Of a stretch of 8,337 bases of DNA, positions 4,787 through 8,337 are shown piece by piece; the first letter of the stretch is position 1, and each line of letters opens with the position of its first letter. The notes below the pieces were generated by a model. That model had not been told where the DNA came from, ran no database searches, and saw only the letters and a list, made by a program, of their open reading frames with translations. Source of the stretch: Bacteroidota bacterium (GTDB lineage: Bacteria; Bacteroidota; Ignavibacteria; Kryptoniales; JAKASW01). The position numbers and the translations under genes were made by a program. The stretch is from assembly GCA_021789755.1 (NCBI GenBank), contig JAJYJD010000153.1, forward strand, positions 1 through 8,337, in the 5' to 3' direction.

Positions 4787-6265
4787 ATGGCGCAGCCTGT
4801 CAAGCCCGCGGTAACGTTGGAAGAAATTGTGTCGCTTTCGAAGAGAAGAGGTTTTGTTTTCCAGTCCAGCGAGATCTACGGCGGCCTGAACGGTTGCTGG
4901 GATTACGGCCCGCTGGGTGTCGAGCTTCTGAGAAACGTGAAGGATGAGTGGTGGAAATCGATGACTCTTCGGGACGACGTCGAAGGCGTGGACGCCTCTA
5001 TCCTGATGCACCCCCGGGTCTGGGAAGCTTCCGGGCATGTGGAGAACTTCACCGACCCGATGGTGGACTGCAAGAAGTGCAAGGCGAGGTACCGAATCGA
5101 TGTACTGCTGGAAGAACTCTCTCTTAAGAAGAAAAAGGAAGTGCTCCGGGAACTCGACCCCCAGAAATTCGCGGGTCAGCAAAAAGATGAGTTCATCGAG
5201 GAGGAATTCGCCAAGCTGCTGGATTCGGATCAGCAGGCTGCAAAAGTGATTCCGATGGTTGCCTGCCCGACGTGCGGCAACAAAGGTACATTTACCGAGG
5301 CGAGAAAATTCAACCTTATGTTCAAGACCTTCGTCGGTCCTGTCGAGGATTCGTCGGCCGTGGTCTATCTGCGACCCGAGACCGCGCAGGGAATTTTCGT
5401 GAACTTTCAGAGCGTGTTGACAGCCACGCGCCAGAAACTCCCGTTCGGAATCGCCCAGATCGGCAAGGCGTTCAGGAACGAAATCAACACGAAGAATTTT
5501 CTCTTCCGTACGCGCGAATTCGAACAGATGGAAATGCAATTCTTCGTGAAACCGGCCACCGACGACCATTGGTTCGAATATTGGCGCGAGGAGAGAATGA
5601 AGTGGTACGTAAATCTAGGGATGAAGCCTGAACAGCTCCGATGGCATCAACACCCGAAGGAGAAACTCGCACATTATGCGAAGGACGCCTACGATATAGA
5701 GTTTCAGTTCCCGTTCGGCTGGGGAGAAATCGAGGGGGTGCACAACAGGACGAATTTCGATCTTTCGAGGCACGAGGAATATTCCGGCAAGTCGATGAAG
5801 TATTTCGACGAAGAGACTAAAGAGAAATATACCCCGTTTGTAATCGAGACGTCTGCGGGTGCAAGCCGTTCATTCATGGCTTTCCTGACAGGATCATATC
5901 ATCAGGAGGAAGCGCCGACAGCCGACGGCAAGACCGAGACGCGAGTCGTTTTGAAATTCCACCCGAGGCTCGCTCCTATCAAAGCCGCGATCCTCCCGTT
6001 AGTCAACCGCGACGGGATGCAGGAGATCGCGCATAAGATAGAGGACGATCTGCGCACGCAGTTCCGTGTCTTCTACGACGACAGCGGCGCCATCGGAAGG
6101 CGGTACCGCCGCCAGGACGAGGTCGGCACACCGTTCTGCGTTACCGTCGATTCGCAGACCCTGCAGGATGATACCGTGACCGTGCGCGAACGAGATTCGA
6201 TGAAGCAGGAACGCATCGCAGCCGGGCAGGCGCTCAACTACCTTGTCGACAAGTTCAGACGATGA
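4787..6265 (+). CDS. glyS: Glycine--tRNA ligase, single-chain dimeric type
   Basis: Class II aminoacyl-tRNA synthetase, cytoplasmic, charging tRNA-Gly. This is the homodimeric single-polypeptide enzyme, not the alpha2beta2 form of E. coli. From the ATG used here it has 492 residues. In order: the N-terminal RRGFVFQSSEIYGG with DYGPLGVELLRN (motif 1 region); two CxxC pairs (C95/C98 and C160/C163) that look zinc-binding and frame an acidic-basic insertion; RPETAQGIF; motif 2, FRNEINTKNFLFRTREFEQMEM, starting at about 230; motif 3, ETSAGASRSFMAFL, at about 354-367; and the anticodon-binding domain from about 390 (RLAPIKAAILPLV, then IGRRYRRQDEVGTPFCVTVD). A TTG at 4763 would add eight residues but overlaps the likely promoter -10; no clear Shine-Dalgarno helps the choice. 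Its TGA overlaps the ATG of the next gene by 4 bases. Function is secure, the start moderately so. Confidence 0.95.
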   Translation: MAQPVKPAVTLEEIVSLSKRRGFVFQSSEIYGGLNGCWDYGPLGVELLRNVKDEWWKSMTLRDDVEGVDASILMHPRVWEASGHVENFTDPMVDCKKCKARYRIDVLLEELSLKKKKEVLRELDPQKFAGQQKDEFIEEEFAKLLDSDQQAAKVIPMVACPTCGNKGTFTEARKFNLMFKTFVGPVEDSSAVVYLRPETAQGIFVNFQSVLTATRQKLPFGIAQIGKAFRNEINTKNFLFRTREFEQMEMQFFVKPATDDHWFEYWREERMKWYVNLGMKPEQLRWHQHPKEKLAHYAKDAYDIEFQFPFGWGEIEGVHNRTNFDLSRHEEYSGKSMKYFDEETKEKYTPFVIETSAGASRSFMAFLTGSYHQEEAPTADGKTETRVVLKFHPRLAPIKAAILPLVNRDGMQEIAHKIEDDLRTQFRVFYDDSGAIGRRYRRQDEVGTPFCVTVDSQTLQDDTVTVRERDSMKQERIAAGQALNYLVDKFRR

Positions 6266-7032
6266 AAACGCCGAGGCACGCCGGGGCAAAAGGGCTGGAA
6301 GGAGACCGGGAGTTCAAAGGCTTTTCGAGGGAAACCTTCAAATTCTTCGCCGATCTGTACAAACACAATTCGGTTGCCTGGTTCCGGAAGCACAGGGAAG
6401 AGTACGAAGAATACCTCATGAACCCTGCGCGTGCATTCGTCGTTTCGATCGGGCCGTTCATCAAGTTCATCAATCCTGTCTTGGATACCGAACCGAAATT
6501 CAACCGGACGCTTGTCCGTCTCAACAGAGACATGCGCTTTGCCAAGAAACCGTACAAGGATTTCTTTCTCATAAGATTCGGAAAGACGAAGTGGGCGTCG
6601 GAGCTTTTCCTTTACCTCGATAGAAACGGGATGGAGTTAGGCTCATTCATCAATAACGAGAAAGCCGACGGCCGAAGACGCTTCGAGGAGAACATTGCGA
6701 ACCATCGGGATACTTTCACGGAGGCATGCAGAAAATACAGGATAGGCGGCGAGTTTTCAGCCTACGAGCTGCATAGCGGGATGGAACCGATCTCGGAAAA
6801 ATTCAATGCGCAACGCGACCATGGAAAATTCAATGGCGTGGATTACATAATATTCGGCAGAGAATTGGACAAGTCGGATCCGACTGTCTCCTCCTCAAAG
6901 CTTCTGGCGCTCGCGATGAAGACTTTCAACAGGCTGTACCCGCTGTACATATTCGCAACTTCAGACAATCCCGTCGCCGACCTGGAATCGTATAACGAAC
7001 GCATTGGATTGTTGAAAATCTCGAGTAAATGA
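6262..7032 (+). CDS. DUF2461 (TIGR02453-type) family protein, function unknown
   Basis: The 256-residue product resembles the DUF2461 family of uncharacterised cytoplasmic proteins, widespread in bacteria and found in some fungi. Visible family features are FKGFSRETFKFFADLYKHN with AWFRKHREEYEEYL (about 18-52), then FNRTLVRLNRDMRFAKKPYK (about 80-99), followed by a hydrophobic FFLIRFG strand, ELFLYLDRNGMELG and a C-terminal half rich in charged helices. There is no signal peptide or membrane segment, and I see no catalytic motif from which to name a reaction. The ATG overlaps the glyS stop (ATGA) and its own stop overlaps the gckA start (ATGA), so it is translationally coupled on both sides; no separate ribosome site is visible. 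The family call is confident; no function is claimed. Confidence 0.85.
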   Translation: MKTPRHAGAKGLEGDREFKGFSRETFKFFADLYKHNSVAWFRKHREEYEEYLMNPARAFVVSIGPFIKFINPVLDTEPKFNRTLVRLNRDMRFAKKPYKDFFLIRFGKTKWASELFLYLDRNGMELGSFINNEKADGRRRFEENIANHRDTFTEACRKYRIGGEFSAYELHSGMEPISEKFNAQRDHGKFNGVDYIIFGRELDKSDPTVSSSKLLALAMKTFNRLYPLYIFATSDNPVADLESYNERIGLLKISSK

Positions 7033-8337
7033 GCGTGTATGGGGGGCCTTCCGCTGAAGTGCTTGTGCGGAGGATCGTCGAGAGTTCCATAGGCGCCGTC
7101 ACACCGTCGACATTGTTCGAAAAGTCCTTTCGTCTATCGAGGGGCTCGCTGAACGCCTTCGGCATTCCTGCCGACATGAATCTCCATAAGATTGTACGCT
7201 GCGTCGCGATTGGAAAGTCGGCCGAAGCGATGGCGTTCGAAGTCCGGAAAGTACTCGGCAGCTGCGCGAGCGGAATAATCGCGACTCCGGTTAATAGGCA
7301 CCTCGATGTCGATGGATTCGAGTTTATGAAAACCGGGCACCCTTTTCCCGACGAACGGAGCCTGAAGGCAGGGGAAGCTGTGGAGCGCGTGGTCGCGGAG
7401 GCAGGTGAAAAAGATCTTCTTCTTTTCCTCATATCGGGAGGTGGCACTGCGTCAATATTCGTCCCGGTTGAGGGTGTGACACTCGAAGAATCAAATCGAC
7501 TGCTGAAATTTATGCTCGACGGAGGAGTGCCGATCGACAGAATCAACCTGGTGAGGCGACACCTTTCGAGATACGGCGGGGGCAAGCTGTCTCAACTCGC
7601 CCTTAACCGGAAGAAAATTTCGTTCGTGATCTCAGATGTGGTCGGTGACGATCTATCTGCCATTGCAGGTGGGCCCACGGTGAAGGATGATTCGTCTCCG
7701 GCTGAGGCTCTGGAATTCCTCGAGAAAAGCGGATTGTTGGCCCGCTCTCCCGGCTCTATCAAAACAGCACTGCTGAGGCAGCAGTCGGTTCATTCCGAAA
7801 CGCAGTTTGATTACGGCCTTTTTAAGGTCATTGCGTCGAACCGTGCCGCGCTCTCCGCAGCCGAAAAATCGGGCATCGAGAACGGTTTCAACACAACGGT
7901 TATGACAAGGTACTGGGAATCGGACCCGATGGAAGCCGCGAAGTTACTCGTTTCTGTTGCAAGGTCGATCGAGCTCGACGATGCTCCGACGACCCGGCCG
8001 GCATTGGTGCTCGCAGGCGGCGAAACGACGGTCAGGTTGACGGGGAACGGAATCGGCGGGAGAAATCAGCACCTGGTCCTTTCTGCGCTGTATGAACTGG
8101 CCGAGCTTCATCTGAAAGGAATTCCACTCGAGCGGACGACGATTTTTTCGTTCGGGACTGACGGCAAGGACGGAAGCAGCGAGGCGGCCGGCGCTTTTGC
8201 CTCGCTCGCGACCTTCGCTAAAGTCAACGGCGGTCTGCAGGAGCTGGAAGATTACATCCGCCGTTGCGATTCAAATAATTTCTTTGCCAAATACGGCGGG
8301 CTTATTAACACGGGTCCGACCGACACCAACGTCATGG
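7029..8337 (+). CDS. gckA: Glycerate 2-kinase (DUF4147 + MOFRL), 3' end cut by window
   Basis: ATP-dependent kinase converting D-glycerate to 2-phosphoglycerate, a link from serine/glyoxylate or sugar-acid breakdown to lower glycolysis. The frame stays open to the window edge, giving 436 residues; family members are about 410-450, so probably only a few to some twenty residues are missing. The large DUF4147 domain shows VAIGKSAEAM (K63, matching a catalytic lysine known in the family), TGHPFPDERS, LLFLISGGGTAS (132-142), RRHLSRYGGGKLS (176-188) and ISDVVGDDLSAIAGGPT (201-217). The MOFRL domain begins at about 325 with LVLAGGETTV, GIGGRNQHL (R345, the probable second catalytic residue), FGTDGKDGSSEAAGA and, at the edge, NTGPTDTNVM. 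The two glycine-rich segments differ slightly from the usual SGGGSAL and IKGGRLA. Older databases call such proteins hydroxypyruvate reductase (TtuD); the domains support the kinase. The start overlaps the DUF2461 stop by 4 bases. Confidence 0.92.
   Translation, partial: MSVYGGPSAEVLVRRIVESSIGAVTPSTLFEKSFRLSRGSLNAFGIPADMNLHKIVRCVAIGKSAEAMAFEVRKVLGSCASGIIATPVNRHLDVDGFEFMKTGHPFPDERSLKAGEAVERVVAEAGEKDLLLFLISGGGTASIFVPVEGVTLEESNRLLKFMLDGGVPIDRINLVRRHLSRYGGGKLSQLALNRKKISFVISDVVGDDLSAIAGGPTVKDDSSPAEALEFLEKSGLLARSPGSIKTALLRQQSVHSETQFDYGLFKVIASNRAALSAAEKSGIENGFNTTVMTRYWESDPMEAAKLLVSVARSIELDDAPTTRPALVLAGGETTVRLTGNGIGGRNQHLVLSALYELAELHLKGIPLERTTIFSFGTDGKDGSSEAAGAFASLATFAKVNGGLQELEDYIRRCDSNNFFAKYGGLINTGPTDTNVM

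Noticed and set aside
4643..5569. 308-codon minus-strand open frame opposite glyS
   Set aside because: It lies wholly antisense to well-conserved glyS sequence, its translation (many H, R, F, L) has no recognisable domain, and it mirrors the codon pattern of glyS; a shadow frame.
6926..7585. 219-codon minus-strand open frame opposite the DUF2461/gckA junction
   Set aside because: The plus strand encodes conserved DUF4147 motifs over the same bases; the antisense product is Ser/Arg/Pro-rich and looks like a shadow.

Overview
The window is ordinary, gene-dense bacterial chromosome. It holds nine protein genes (the first and last cut by the window edges) and one unexplained gap of about 0.4 kb. 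Family flavour points to the Bacteroidota/Chlorobiota/Ignavibacteria neighbourhood: the atp cluster stops after the gamma subunit with no atpD/atpC, there is a bacterial pyruvoyl-dependent arginine decarboxylase, the glycyl-tRNA synthetase is the single-chain type, and one candidate promoter fits the TTG-N19-TAnnTTTG pattern. This placement is inference; no rRNA or other marker is present. No tRNA, CRISPR array, insertion sequence or prophage gene was seen.

Layout. (1) Positions 2-1558, plus strand: 3' end of atpA, then atpG, the catalytic alpha and central-stalk gamma subunits of F1 ATP synthase, closed by a strong hairpin terminator at about 1588-1625. (2) Positions 3932-1647, minus strand: a probable operon smpB - tyrS - pdaD. 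It covers ribosome rescue, tyrosyl-tRNA charging and pyruvoyl-dependent arginine decarboxylation (agmatine for polyamines). It converges on atpG and probably shares its terminator. (3) Positions 3933-4346: GC-rich, apparently non-coding DNA with several short repeats and weak hairpins and no recognised RNA family. (4) About 4616-4347, minus strand: a small HicB-like protein without a visible HicA partner. Its start is unclear because a 7-A homopolymer lies exactly where two frames could be joined. (5) Positions 4787-8337, plus strand: glyS, a DUF2461 gene and glycerate 2-kinase (gckA, cut at the right edge). These are joined by two successive 4-base ATGA stop/start overlaps, so they are almost certainly co-transcribed and translationally coupled.

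Functionally the window combines energy metabolism (F1 ATPase), translation (SmpB, TyrRS, GlyRS) and two small metabolic enzymes attached to tRNA-synthetase operons (arginine decarboxylase behind tyrS, glycerate kinase behind glyS). I found no clearly new multi-gene system. The points most worth a second look are the HicB-like gene with its homopolymer, the unexplained intergenic segment, and the glyS-DUF2461-gckA coupling. TTG starts are frequent: atpG and tyrS clearly use TTG, and pdaD probably does.
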